DNA from: Mycobacterium paraseoulense
Lineage (GTDB): Bacteria; Actinomycetota; Actinomycetes; Mycobacteriales; Mycobacteriaceae
Assembly (NCBI RefSeq): GCF_010731655.1
Contig: NZ_AP022619.1
Span: 3,968,001-4,032,000 of the forward strand
DNA: 64,000 bases
Direction: 5' to 3'
Part shown: positions 37,694 to 46,639 of the stretch, in pieces
Numbering within the stretch: the stretch's first letter is position 1
How the letters are laid out: every line of letters begins with the position of its first letter
Notes under the pieces: generated by a model
What the model was told of the DNA's origin: nothing
The model's input: only the letters and a program-made list of their open reading frames with translations
Database searches by the model: none
Translations under genes and position numbers: made by a program

Positions 37694-37999
37694 TTACGCG
37701 CCGATTGCCAGCGTCAGGCTGCGCATGAGCTCGGTGACGACGTAGGTGCCCGAGGCGAGGCTCTGCGCGCCGGCGAACAACCCGCGCTGAGCGGCGTGCT
37801 CGGAGACCACTCCCAGGTAGCTTCCGCCGCACGCGTTGAGCGCCGCCGCGAACATCGCCGAGTCAGGGTCGCCGCCCATCGGCAGCACGCCCAGCAGCAC
37901 GGGGGCGGCCGCCGAAGCCGCCGCCTGAGTTTCGGCGCTGATCCCCGCCTCCGCGGACGAGGAGGCCAGCACCGCCTCCGATTGCACCTGCAGCACCAT
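37694..37999 (-). CDS. PE36: ESX-2 PE family protein PE36
   Basis: A 101-residue PE protein (Rv3893c type). The chosen ATG gives MVLQVQSEAVLASSSAEAGISAE, the usual PE-like opening, preceded by GGAGG. The two-helix PE domain fills the protein, with GGSYLGVVSEHAAQRGLFAG in the second half. It is the first gene of the leftward ESX-2 unit in this window. The genes normally upstream, eccC2 and eccB2, are absent. Confidence 0.9.
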   Translation of the reverse strand: MVLQVQSEAVLASSSAEAGISAETQAAASAAAPVLLGVLPMGGDPDSAMFAAALNACGGSYLGVVSEHAAQRGLFAGAQSLASGTYVVTELMRSLTLAIGA

Positions 38000-38332
38000 G
38001 ATTTCCCTCCGATTGCTCAGCGTCATAAAAGACGACTTGGCGCCTCAGTCTAGTGCGATCCGACCGTTCGTGTATTCAGTCGATCCTCCCCGGCCGCGGG
38101 CCGGAAATTACGCGTTTTTTCTGGTCGCCGGTATTCCCGTTATGAGTCATCCGTCAAACAACCTCGTAAGCCACTGCAGACACAGGGGCCACGGGATCGC
38201 CGTCAAAACGCGGCCGGAAGGGGTCATGCCAATAGCTCGCAGGAATTACCGATGCGCTCCGCCCAATCGGCGCCGATTCGGCGTTGAATGGGCGTGGCCG
38301 TCCGATTCCCGGCGCGGTATCGCGCCTAAAAG
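38000..38332. promoter_or_regulatory. Gene-free junction upstream of PE36 where eccC2/eccB2 are expected
   Basis: About 330 bases with no supportable gene on either strand. The G/C content is visibly lower than the flanking genes. I translated the part nearest PE36 on the - strand and saw no recognisable EccC or EccB tail. A TAGACT hexamer on the - strand (38047-38052, AGTCTA on the + strand) fits a mycobacterial -10 box for PE36; this is weak evidence. Confidence 0.35.
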
Positions 38333-39745
38333 TTACGCGGGGCCGCGACCGTCGCCGGCCAGGTTGAGCAACAGTCGGGTGCCGCCGAGCGGGCTGGTCT
38401 GCAATGCCGCTGTGCCGCCGTGCAATTCGGCCTGCTGGGCGACCAGGGCCAGCCCGAGCCCGGAGCCCGAGCGCGATGCCGTCGACCCGCGGGTGAAGCG
38501 CTCGAAGACGGTGGCCCGTTCCGATTCGGGGACGCCGGTGCCGTCGTCGTCGATCGCGATCTGGACGCCCTCGCTGGAGCTGCTCACGGTGAGCTGGATC
38601 TTGCCGGCGTTCCCGTGCTTGACGGCGTTGGCGATGGCGTTGTCGATCACCAGCCGCAGCCCGGTGGGCAACCCCACCATCAGCACCGTCGGCGAAGGCA
38701 CCAGCGACACCTCCACCTCGGGGTAGATCCGCAGCGCGTCGTGCGCGGCGCGGTCCAGCAGTTCGGTGATGTCGAACGGGACGAAGTCGTCGACAGTGGT
38801 GAGCTCGCCCTGCGCCAGCCGTTCCAGTGCCGTCAGTGTCGCCTCGATGCGGCTCTGGGTGCGGATGACGTCGCCGATGACCTCCTGGCGCTGCTCGTGC
38901 GGCAGGTCCAGGGTGGACAGCACCTCGAGGTTGGTGCGCATGGCCGTCAATGGGGTGCGCAGCTCGTGGGAGGCGACCGCGGCGAAGTCGCGGGCCGACT
39001 CGAGCGCCGCCCTGGTGCGCTGTTGTTCGTTACCGATGCGCGCGAGCATGCCCTCGACGGCCTCGGCGATCTCCACGGCCTCGCGCACCCCGCGCACCTG
39101 GACCTCGTCGGGGCTGGACTGCGCGTTGATGGCGCGAGCCTGCTGAGCCAGCAGCAGGAACGGGTTCACCATGATCAACGAGATCACCCAGCCGACCACC
39201 ACGGTGCCGCCGATGACGCTGGCGCAGATCAACAGCACCCGCAGGTGCAGCTCGTTGATCCGGTGCTGGGCTTCGGCCAGCGGCGCGGCCAGCGCGATCG
39301 AGGCCGGGCCCGCGGAGAAGGTGCGCACGCGGTACTGCACCCCGTTGATCGTGGTGTTCGCGTACCCGTTGGGCAGCTTGGGCAGCACGATGTTGCTGGG
39401 CACCGACACCGTCTGGTCGCCGATGCGCGCGGTGCGCACCAGGTTGCCGTCCGGCATGGGCTGGTCGGGGCTGGCGTGCTGGACGTTGTTGAGCAGGGAG
39501 TTGATGTCGCCCAGGCTGCTGACCGAGTCGAGCCGGCGGTCGAGCTGGCTGTATTGGTCGTTGGTGACGCCGACCCACACCCAGGTGCCTAGCAGCACGA
39601 CCAGGGTGATGACCGACAACGCGGCGACGACGACGATGGTGCGGAGCGACAACACCCGCATCGGCAGCTGTACGTGCGGTAACACGCGACTGTCACGCTC
39701 CTCTTGTGCGGTTCGCGGCACCGGGCCTGCGACGGTGTCGACCAC
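38333..39745 (-). CDS. Orphan PrrB-like sensor histidine kinase
   Basis: A 470-residue two-component sensor kinase that resembles PrrB (Rv0902c type). Membrane helices lie at about 36-60 and 168-192, with an extracytoplasmic sensor between and a HAMP linker after. The H-box is ASHELRTPLTAMRTN (His260), followed by the N-box VIDNAIANAVKHGN, DDDGTGVPE and GSGLGLALV. Response regulator genes usually precede such kinases, but the upstream neighbour is a divergent tetR, so no partner is encoded nearby. The GTG start is uncertain; an ATG at 39661 is an alternative. Confidence 0.88.
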   Translation of the reverse strand: MVDTVAGPVPRTAQEERDSRVLPHVQLPMRVLSLRTIVVVAALSVITLVVLLGTWVWVGVTNDQYSQLDRRLDSVSSLGDINSLLNNVQHASPDQPMPDGNLVRTARIGDQTVSVPSNIVLPKLPNGYANTTINGVQYRVRTFSAGPASIALAAPLAEAQHRINELHLRVLLICASVIGGTVVVGWVISLIMVNPFLLLAQQARAINAQSSPDEVQVRGVREAVEIAEAVEGMLARIGNEQQRTRAALESARDFAAVASHELRTPLTAMRTNLEVLSTLDLPHEQRQEVIGDVIRTQSRIEATLTALERLAQGELTTVDDFVPFDITELLDRAAHDALRIYPEVEVSLVPSPTVLMVGLPTGLRLVIDNAIANAVKHGNAGKIQLTVSSSSEGVQIAIDDDGTGVPESERATVFERFTRGSTASRSGSGLGLALVAQQAELHGGTAALQTSPLGGTRLLLNLAGDGRGPA

Positions 39746-39875
39746 CTGGCCACCACCCTCACACCGATGGCGATTCGCCGTCCAGGCGTCGCGGGGTTTC
39801 GCAGAGAATCTAGCGCCAATCGGCGAACGCGCGTGCCGCCCCCGCAGCGACGGCCGGCATTTTGCGCGCCAGACC

Positions 39876-39897
39876 GGTGAGTGAGTATTCTCTCACC
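39876..39897. promoter_or_regulatory. Inverted repeat abutting the tetR start
   Basis: GGTGAG (39876-39881) and CTCACC (39892-39897) form an inverted repeat that ends right at the ATG at 39898, where a ribosome site would be expected. This fits a self-operator on a leaderless or near-leaderless transcript. Confidence 0.55.
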
Positions 39898-40509
39898 ATG
39901 CTCGCCTCCGGACGCGATCGGCTGCTGGCCGCGGCGCTGAAGCTCTTTGCGGACAAGGGCTACGCGGCGACGTCGGTTGCCGACATCCAGCGGGCATCCG
40001 GTCTGGCGCCGGGGTCGGGCGCGCTCTACAAGCACTTCGGCTCCAAGCGCGAGCTGCTCGAGGCCGCCGTCGCCCACCGAATCGACAGCATCGTGGCGGC
40101 GCGTGAGCAGTACGACGCCGGGCAGCCGGGCAGCGTCGAGCAGGCGGTGCGGACCGCCGGGCAGTTGATCTGGAGCAACCTCAAAGAAAGTGAGGACCTG
40201 CTCAAGGTCATGTTGCGTGAGCCCGACGAGCTCGGTGACCTCGACGAGAAGACGTGGCAGGTCATCACCGACAACGCCTACCAGCGGTTCGCCGACGAAC
40301 TGGCCGCGTCGAATCGGGCCGGGCGCACCCGCATCCCCGATCCGGAGGCGGCCGCCGCTGTGGCGATCGGGTCGTTGTCCTATGCCGCGACGCTGCAGGC
40401 GCTGACCGGACGCCTGCCCGGCAACATCGACGAACAGCGGTACTTCGAGGCGTGGGTCAGCCAGACCGTCAGCGTCCTCGCCCAATACGGAAACCCCGAA
40501 AACCCGTGA
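39898..40509 (+). CDS. TetR-family regulator of an acyl-CoA dehydrogenase
   Basis: A 203-residue TetR regulator. The helix-turn-helix lies near the N-terminus: TSVADIQRASGLAPGSGALYKHFGSKREL. The C-terminal domain is helical, and its effector is unknown but may be an acyl-CoA given the neighbour. It is followed after 27 bases by an acyl-CoA dehydrogenase gene and is probably co-transcribed with it. The ATG at 39898 was chosen over an upstream TTG because the domain starts there and an inverted repeat abuts it. Confidence 0.88.
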   Translation: MLASGRDRLLAAALKLFADKGYAATSVADIQRASGLAPGSGALYKHFGSKRELLEAAVAHRIDSIVAAREQYDAGQPGSVEQAVRTAGQLIWSNLKESEDLLKVMLREPDELGDLDEKTWQVITDNAYQRFADELAASNRAGRTRIPDPEAAAAVAIGSLSYAATLQALTGRLPGNIDEQRYFEAWVSQTVSVLAQYGNPENP

Positions 40510-40536
40510 AATCAGCAACCTTTCAGGAGTAGAACC

Positions 40537-41748
40537 GTGACTTTCTCACTGCAACTCACCGACGACGTGATCGAGGTGCGCGACTGGGTGCACAAGTTCG
40601 CCGCCGACGTCATCCGCCCCGCCGCGTCCGAATGGGACGAACGGGAGGAAACCCCGTGGCCGGTGATCCGGGAGGCCGCCAAGGTGGGCCTGTACTCCCC
40701 GGACTTCTTCGCGCAGCAGGCGGCCGAGCCGACGGGCCTGGGCATGCTGACCGCGTTCGAGGAGATGTTCTGGGGCGACGCCGGCATCGCGCTGTCCATC
40801 ATGGGCACCGGCCTGGCAGCAGCTGCGCTGGCGGGCAACGGAACTCCCGAGCAGCTGGGCCAGTGGCTCCCCGAGATGTTCGGTACCGCCGACGAGCCGA
40901 AGCTGGGCGCGTTCTGCTCCTCCGAGCCGGACGCCGGGTCGGACGTCGGGGCGATCCGCACCCGGGCACGCTACGACGAGGCCACCGGAGAGTGGGTCCT
41001 CAACGGCACCAAGACCTGGGCGACCAACGGCGGCATCGCGAACGTGCACATCGTGGTGGCGTCGGTCTACCCCGAGCTGGGCACCCGCGGCCAGGCCACG
41101 TTCGTCGTCCCCGCGGGCGTCGGCGGGTTGGCCCAGGGCCAGAAGTTCAAAAAGCACGGGATCCGGGCGTCCCACACCGCCGAGGTGGTGCTGGACAACG
41201 TCCGCCTGCCCGAGGACCACATCCTCGGTGGACGGGAGAAGTTCGAGGCGCGGATCGCCCGGGTGAAGTCGGGCGCCTCGGCGCGCAGTCAGGCGGCGAT
41301 GAAAACCTTCGAGCGCACCCGGCCCACGGTGGGCGCGATGGCGGTCGGCGTCGCGCGCGCGGCGTACGAGTACGCGCTCGACTACGCCTGCCAGCGCGAG
41401 CAATTCGGCCGCAAGATCGGCGAATTCCAGGCGGTGGCGTTCAAGTTGGCGGACATGAAGAGCCGCATCGACGCCGCCCGTCTGCTGGTGTGGCGGGCCG
41501 GCTGGATGGCGCGCAACAACCAGTCCTTCGACGCGGCCGAGGGATCGATGGCCAAGCTGGTGGCCAGCGAAACGGCCGTCTACGTCACCGACGAGGCGAT
41601 CCAGATCCTGGGCGGCAACGGCTACACCCGCGACTACCCCGTCGAGCGCATGCACCGTGACGCCAAGATCTTCACGATCTTCGAGGGGACCAGCGAGATC
41701 CAGCGCCTGGTGATCTCGCGGGCGCTGACCGGCCTGCAGATTCGATAG
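40537..41748 (+). CDS. Acyl-CoA dehydrogenase (FadE family)
   Basis: A 403-residue acyl-CoA dehydrogenase, which makes the trans-2-enoyl-CoA double bond with FAD. Motifs seen are [14 protein letters not shown] (FAD/substrate binding), [21 protein letters not shown], and [22 protein letters not shown]. The catalytic base is Glu383 in [14 protein letters not shown] precedes the start. It sits in a unit with the upstream tetR. Which FadE paralogue it equals, and its chain-length preference, cannot be told from the sequence. Confidence 0.93.
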   Translation: MTFSLQLTDDVIEVRDWVHKFAADVIRPAASEWDEREETPWPVIREAAKVGLYSPDFFAQQAAEPTGLGMLTAFEEMFWGDAGIALSIMGTGLAAAALAGNGTPEQLGQWLPEMFGTADEPKLGAFCSSEPDAGSDVGAIRTRARYDEATGEWVLNGTKTWATNGGIANVHIVVASVYPELGTRGQATFVVPAGVGGLAQGQKFKKHGIRASHTAEVVLDNVRLPEDHILGGREKFEARIARVKSGASARSQAAMKTFERTRPTVGAMAVGVARAAYEYALDYACQREQFGRKIGEFQAVAFKLADMKSRIDAARLLVWRAGWMARNNQSFDAAEGSMAKLVASETAVYVTDEAIQILGGNGYTRDYPVERMHRDAKIFTIFEGTSEIQRLVISRALTGLQIR

Positions 41749-41799
41749 CGGCCGGATCCCGCGGTCCACGGCACGGCGCCCGCGCGACATGATGACCGG

Positions 41800-43017
41800 A
41801 TGAGCACCGAGATCCGGGTCCTCGACAGCGCCGACGACCTGCTGGCCGCCGCGAACGTGTTCCGTGTCGCCATGATCGGCTTCCCACCGCTGCCGGACCT
41901 GCCGCCGGGGCAGATCACCAAGTTGCTCGAGCCCGGCCGCACCGTCGGGGCGTTCGTCGGCGGCCAACTCGTCGGTACCGCGGACGCCGTGACGAGTCAG
42001 ATGACGCTGCCCGGCGGGGCGATGGTGGGGCACGCCGCCGTCACGCACATCGGGGTGCTGCCGTCGTTCACCCGGCGGGGCGTGGCCACGGACCTGATCC
42101 GTCATCAGTTGCGCGACATGGCCTCCCGCGGTGAAGCCGTGGCATCGTTGCGGGCGTCGGAGGCGACGATCTACGGCCGGTACGGGTATGGCGTCGCCAG
42201 TTCTTCGCAGACCGTCCAGGTGCACACCGCGCGGGCGGCACTGCGGCGCGCCGTCGGAACAGGCGGTCCGGTCCGGCTGATCGACGCCGAGCAAGCCTGG
42301 GAGCTGCTGCCGCGCATCTATGCCGCGAATCGCCCGTCACGTCCGGGAACCATCGACCGGCCGGACGTGTGGTGGGAAGGCCTGCGGCTGCGCACCGAAA
42401 GTTCGCCCGGGCCCGCGTACTTCGCGGTGCACGGCGAGCCGGGGTCCGAATCGGGTTTTGCCCGCTACCGTCCCGTGGACACCGAAAGGTGGTTCGTCAG
42501 CGACCAGCGCGCGATCGCGGTGGAGGACTTCTTCGCGCCCACCGCGCACGCCTATCTCGGGCTGCTGCGGTTCCTGTTGGGGCTGGATCTCATCGACCGC
42601 GTGGTGTTTTGGATGTTGCCGATGGACGACCCGCTGCCCTGGTTGCTGGCCGATCGGCGGGCCGCGCGGGTCACCGCGGTACACGACGAAACGTGGTTGC
42701 GCGTCATCGACGCGGAGCGGGTGCTGACGGCACGCCGCTACGCCGGCGACGGCGCGGTCACCATCGCGGTCAATGACGCCTTGCTGCCGCAGAATTCGGC
42801 TCGCTTCACGGTCCGCGGCGGCGGTGCCGAGCCGACCGGGCGGCCAGCGGAACTCGACGTGGACATCGAGGGGCTGGGCGCCGTCCTGCTCGGCGGCACC
42901 ACGTGGCGCGACCTCGCGGTCGCCGGACTGGTCCGCGCCGACGACCCGTCGGCGATTGCCGTCGCCGATCGGTTGTTCGCGGTGTCGGACGCACCGCACG
43001 CCGGGTTCTTCTTCTAG
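41800..43017 (+). CDS. Eis-family GNAT N-acetyltransferase
   Basis: A 405-residue protein of the Eis family, with the usual length of about 402. The N-terminal GNAT domain has the acetyl-CoA loop VTHIGVLPSFTRRGVATDLI (about 81-100) and the acid Tyr125 in TIYGRYGYG. The C-terminal sterol-carrier-like domain ends in HAGFFF, so the conserved terminal Phe carboxylate that acts as the general base is present. Eis proteins acetylate amines, including aminoglycosides, and host or bacterial protein lysines. It is not in the rv2416c context and may be a paralogue. Confidence 0.9.
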   Translation: MSTEIRVLDSADDLLAAANVFRVAMIGFPPLPDLPPGQITKLLEPGRTVGAFVGGQLVGTADAVTSQMTLPGGAMVGHAAVTHIGVLPSFTRRGVATDLIRHQLRDMASRGEAVASLRASEATIYGRYGYGVASSSQTVQVHTARAALRRAVGTGGPVRLIDAEQAWELLPRIYAANRPSRPGTIDRPDVWWEGLRLRTESSPGPAYFAVHGEPGSESGFARYRPVDTERWFVSDQRAIAVEDFFAPTAHAYLGLLRFLLGLDLIDRVVFWMLPMDDPLPWLLADRRAARVTAVHDETWLRVIDAERVLTARRYAGDGAVTIAVNDALLPQNSARFTVRGGGAEPTGRPAELDVDIEGLGAVLLGGTTWRDLAVAGLVRADDPSAIAVADRLFAVSDAPHAGFFF

Positions 43018-43038
43018 CCGCGCGGGTATGCGGGTCGC

Positions 43039-43240
43039 GTGATCGTCATCGTCGGCGCCGGAGTCTGTGGGCTGGCCGCCGCCTACGAGCTGGCGCGGCA
43101 CGGGGAGCTGGCGCTACGGCGAACCCGTCTTGGTGGACGACCCGTGGGGCCACGGCAACTCGTTGGCGTGGGCGAAAAGTTGCCCGCCCCCGCGCGGCAC
43201 AAGTTCACCGATATGCGCCGGATCCGTTCGGAGCGAACGG
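43039..43240 (+). pseudogene. Decayed FAD-dependent oxidoreductase (N-terminal fragment)
   Basis: A GTG start opens into [22 protein letters not shown], a clean Rossmann FAD-binding motif of the DAO-type oxidoreductases. It then runs into nonsense, while plausible continuation ([20 protein letters not shown]) appears in another frame. The rest of the enzyme (about 350 residues) is absent before the lipoprotein gene on the other strand. This looks like a frameshifted and truncated remnant. Confidence 0.6.
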
Positions 43241-43364
43241 CTTTCGAGCCGCACGCCAGCCGAGGTCACGTCGCGGGTGTGGCGGCCGATCCAGGCGTGG
43301 CCACCCCGCGCGAACTTCGATCATCGGACGGCACCGGCGCCCGTGACAGAGCAGGCGGTAACCG

Positions 43365-43643
43365 TCAGCCGTGCGGCGCCTCGGAGATCTTCGTGTCCGG
43401 CTTGCCCAACGTCTGGCAGTACGTCAACGCCGACAGCCGGGTGGCCGAAATCTCGGCGTTGGCCGGGTCGGTGCCGTTCTTGTCCTTCAGCATCTTGCTG
43501 ACTTCGTCGTTCTGCTTCTTCTCGTCCTGCGAAGTGAAGTCCTTGCACTTGGTGTCGCCGCCGGTGTTGATGACCTGCGAGGCCGAACACGCGCTGGACA
43601 GCAGCGCGGCGATCGCGAACATGGCGGCCGCTATTTGCTTCAT
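43365..43643 (-). CDS. HdeA-like lipoprotein
   Basis: A 92-residue lipoprotein. The signal peptide [19 protein letters not shown] ends in a lipobox (LSSAC), so Cys19 should be lipidated and membrane-anchored. The mature part has two further cysteines (TKCKDF and LTYCQTL), able to form the disulfide of HdeA-type acid-stress chaperones, and is rich in Lys, Asp and Glu. The start at 43643 was chosen because the signal peptide begins there. Function in acid resistance is inferred from the family only. Confidence 0.78.
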   Translation of the reverse strand: MKQIAAAMFAIAALLSSACSASQVINTGGDTKCKDFTSQDEKKQNDEVSKMLKDKNGTDPANAEISATRLSALTYCQTLGKPDTKISEAPHG

Positions 43644-43808
43644 GATGTGCCTTCCTCGAGCCGAGTAGTGGTATCTGTACACCAAATCGGCCGATTTGAA
43701 ACCCCCGCACCCGCTTTGCCCGGCGGCTCGGGAATAACTGCCGGGTCCACGTCGTCGTTTAGATTTCGTCGGCCCGGCCGCGCCTAGCTCGCAGGGGAGG
43801 GAACGCCC

Positions 43809-45026
43809 GTGTCCAACCGGTCAGCAACACGGTCGGCGTCGGTCGCGACCGACGCCGGCGCCGCTTCGGTGGGACCCCGTGGCGTGTTCGCGGGTGTGCT
43901 GGTGCTGTTGCTGTCCATCGGCTGGGTCGCGAACCACTTCGTCGCGCTGATGCCCTTACTCAGCGCCCGGCAACATCTCCGCCCGGCCACGCTCGACGCC
44001 ATCTTCGGCATCTACGCCCTGGGGCTGCTGCCGGGTCTGCTTGTCGGCGGGCGAGCGTCGGATGCGTTCGGGCGCCGGTCAGTGGCGCTGGCCGGTTCGG
44101 CGACCGCCGTAGTGGGGACGATTGCGATGCTGTGCTCACAACAGTACGACGTGTTGCTGCTGGGCCGCCTCATCGTGGGGGCCGGGGTCGGGCTGGCGAT
44201 GAGTTCCTGCACCGCGTGGGCCTCCGACCTGAAGGGTCCCGCGGGGGCGGCCGCCGCCGGCGCGGTGCTGATGGGCGGTTTCGCGGTCGGCCCGTTCGCC
44301 GGAGCGCTGATCGCCGGGATCGGTCCGGCCGGCGTTCGCCTGTCGTTCGGCGTCGCGGCCGCCGTCGGCCTGGCGGCGATGGGCGTCGTGGTCGTCGCTG
44401 CGCGGCACACGGGGGTCACCGCGGCCGCAGCCGCCCGGGTCTGGGAGCCGTCGACGACCGCCGGGCACGGCGCGGCGCGGGCGTTGAGTTGGGCCATGCC
44501 GCTGGCCCCGTGGGTGTTCGCCTCGGCGACACTCGGATTCATCGCCCTGCCCGGCCGAGTGCACACCGGGCTGACCGCTCCGATGGCCGCCGGCACGGCC
44601 ACCCTGCTGGTCAATGGCGTCAGCGGGCTGATCCAGGTTCTCGCCCGCGCCCGCCGGTGGGGGCCGCAGGCCGGCACGGCCGGTGCGGTGCTGGCCGCGC
44701 TCGGCTACGCGGTCACCGCGCTCGCCCCGCCCACCATCCCGCTGGCGCTGGGTGTGCCGCTGTTCCTGGTGCTGGGGTGCGCCTCCGGCCTGTGTTTGCG
44801 CGAAGGCTTGATCGACCTGGAGGCCGCGGCGCCGAAACGCTTGCGCGGCGCGCTCGTTGGGGCGTTTTACGTCGTCACATACGTAGGTTTCGGACTGCCG
44901 TTGATCTTGGCGACGGTCGGGTCGGGGGCTTCGACGGCCATCCTCGCGGTGATGGCGGTGCTGGCGTCGCTGACTGCCGTGAGCCGAGCGGTCCGACTCC
45001 GCGCAGACGCGCACCGCCAGGGCTGA
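43809..45026 (+). CDS. MFS transporter
   Basis: A 405-residue major facilitator protein with about twelve membrane helices and the motif-A loop GGRASDAFGRRSVALAG between helices 2 and 3. It starts with GTG at 43809. It belongs with drug/metabolite exporters, but the substrate is unknown. It is divergent from the lipoprotein gene and converges on an LLM oxidoreductase gene 20 bases away. Confidence 0.88.
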   Translation: MSNRSATRSASVATDAGAASVGPRGVFAGVLVLLLSIGWVANHFVALMPLLSARQHLRPATLDAIFGIYALGLLPGLLVGGRASDAFGRRSVALAGSATAVVGTIAMLCSQQYDVLLLGRLIVGAGVGLAMSSCTAWASDLKGPAGAAAAGAVLMGGFAVGPFAGALIAGIGPAGVRLSFGVAAAVGLAAMGVVVVAARHTGVTAAAAARVWEPSTTAGHGAARALSWAMPLAPWVFASATLGFIALPGRVHTGLTAPMAAGTATLLVNGVSGLIQVLARARRWGPQAGTAGAVLAALGYAVTALAPPTIPLALGVPLFLVLGCASGLCLREGLIDLEAAAPKRLRGALVGAFYVVTYVGFGLPLILATVGSGASTAILAVMAVLASLTAVSRAVRLRADAHRQG

Positions 45027-45045
45027 CCGCCGGTGGACGCGGCGC

Positions 45046-46083
45046 TCACACCAGTTCGCGCAGGGTCTCGATCAGCTTGATCCGTTCGGCCGCTGTGGAC
45101 GCGATGGGCGCGACGTTGAGGGCGGTGACCCCCGCTTCCCGAAACGCGGCCAGGCGATCCATGACGAACTCGCGGCTGCCGATCAGGTTCACGTCGCGCA
45201 CCAGATCGTCGGGCACCACCTTGGCGGCGCCATCCTTGTCACCGGCCAGGTAGAGCTCTTGGATCCGGTCGGCCTGGGGCCCATAGCCGTACTTGGTGGC
45301 CAGCGCGTGGTAGAAGTTCTTGCCCTTGGCGCCCATTCCGCCGATATACAGGGCCAGGTGCGGTTTGACGAATTCCCGTAGTGGTTCGACGTTTTCGCCG
45401 ATGGCCAGCACCGGGCCGGCGTAGATGTCCAGCTCGCCCAGACTGGGGTCCCGCTTGGCCCGGCCGGTGGCGAGTGCCTCTCCCCACACATCCTGCGCCT
45501 TCTCGGGCAGGTAGAAGATCGGCTGCCAACCCTCGGCGATCTCGGCCGCGAGCTCGACGTTCTTGGGGCCCAGCGCGGCGATTAGTATCGGGATCCGTTC
45601 CCGCACAGGTTTGTTGATGAGCTTCAGCGGTTTGCCCAGCCCGGTGCCCTGGTCGGCGGGCAGCGGAATCGTGTAATACCTGCCCTGGTGGTTGACGGTC
45701 TCGCGGCGCCACACCTGGCGGCAGATGTCGATCACTTCGCGCGTCCGGGCGATCGGCGCGTCGTAGGGTACACCGTGAAAACCCTCGATGACTTGCGGGC
45801 CGGATGCGCCCAGCCCGAGGGTGAATCGGCCGTCGGAGACGTAGTCCAGGCCGGCCGCGGTCATCGCGGTCAGCGTGGGCGTTCTGGTGTAGAGCTGCAA
45901 GATTCCCGAGGCCAGTCCGACCCGATCGGTGCTGGCGGCCAGGTAACCGAGCGCGCTCACCGCGTCGAACGAGTACGCCTCGGGGACGAAGACGATGTCG
46001 AGCCCGGCGCGCTCGAGGTCGGCCACTTCGGCGGCCACGTCCTTGAAGCCGCCGGCATAGTTGATGGCCAGTCCGATTCGCAT
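45046..46083 (-). CDS. F420-dependent LLM-class oxidoreductase (Rv3520c type)
   Basis: A 345-residue luciferase-like TIM-barrel oxidoreductase. It opens MRIGLAINYAGGFKDVAAEVADLERAGLDIVFVPEAY and has GRFTLGLGASGPQVIEGFHG, the typical flavin/F420 phosphate-binding region. The closest recalled protein is Rv3520c. It reduces an unknown substrate with F420H2. An NTF2-like gene lies 12 bases upstream in the same orientation, so the two are likely one unit. Confidence 0.9.
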   Translation of the reverse strand: MRIGLAINYAGGFKDVAAEVADLERAGLDIVFVPEAYSFDAVSALGYLAASTDRVGLASGILQLYTRTPTLTAMTAAGLDYVSDGRFTLGLGASGPQVIEGFHGVPYDAPIARTREVIDICRQVWRRETVNHQGRYYTIPLPADQGTGLGKPLKLINKPVRERIPILIAALGPKNVELAAEIAEGWQPIFYLPEKAQDVWGEALATGRAKRDPSLGELDIYAGPVLAIGENVEPLREFVKPHLALYIGGMGAKGKNFYHALATKYGYGPQADRIQELYLAGDKDGAAKVVPDDLVRDVNLIGSREFVMDRLAAFREAGVTALNVAPIASTAAERIKLIETLRELV

Positions 46084-46095
46084 GTTCGCCTGCTC

Positions 46096-46518
46096 CTACG
46101 CGGTGGTGAATTCGTCGGCCAGTTCAAGCGCCTCCTGCTGGATCCGCTCGAACTGGGCACCCATCGCCTCCGACAGCGCCTTCGCGCCCGACAGCGGCCG
46201 CACCATGACCATGAAGTCGTCGATGAGACCGTCCTCGTTGACGTGCAGGAAGTCGCAACCGGTGATCTTGACTCCCGGCGCCCCGACGATCCCGGTCTCG
46301 AACACCAGCGCGTGGTTGCCGCCACTGTCGTCGTGGATCTCACGCACGTAGCGGAAGTCCTCGAAGATCCGCATCACGCCGCGCAGGATCGCCGCGGTGA
46401 TCGGCTTGCCGACGTAGGGCTTGAACGCCACCGGGCTGGTGAATACCACGCCGTCGGCAAGCAGCGCCTGGATGCCCTTCTCGTCGCGTTCTTCGACCGC
46501 CTTGCGGAACGGATGCAT
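46096..46518 (-). CDS. SnoaL/NTF2-like protein
   Basis: A 140-residue NTF2-like fold protein (SnoaL-like): MHPFRKAVEERDEKGIQALLADGVVFTSPV, then GCDFLHVNEDGLIDDFMVMVRPLSG. Such proteins can be isomerases, hydratases or ligand binders; the exact activity is not known. It is the first gene of a two-gene unit with the LLM oxidoreductase and is divergent from a PadR regulator that may control it. Confidence 0.85.
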   Translation of the reverse strand: MHPFRKAVEERDEKGIQALLADGVVFTSPVAFKPYVGKPITAAILRGVMRIFEDFRYVREIHDDSGGNHALVFETGIVGAPGVKITGCDFLHVNEDGLIDDFMVMVRPLSGAKALSEAMGAQFERIQQEALELADEFTTA

Positions 46519-46594
46519 CCCACACCTCGCCTAGTGGATTCGTTTCAGAAGCGTCGTTGACGCTATGCCGTCCACCCCAGCGTGTCCAGAGTGC

Positions 46595-46618
46595 GATTAA
46601 TCACTTTGTTGAATAATC
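46595..46618. promoter_or_regulatory. Candidate PadR operator
   Basis: GATTAATC (46595-46602, itself palindromic) and GAATAATC (46611-46618) form an AT-rich imperfect inverted repeat. It lies in the spacer between the divergent NTF2-like and PadR genes, 22 bases ahead of the padR GTG. PadR sites are typically AT-rich dyads. Confidence 0.45.
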
Positions 46619-46639
46619 ATCTCGAGGTAATCTTTCCCG

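Noticed and set aside
40546..42294. 582-codon - strand frame opposite the acyl-CoA dehydrogenase and Eis-like genes
   Set aside because: No domain; spans two convincing genes on the other strand.
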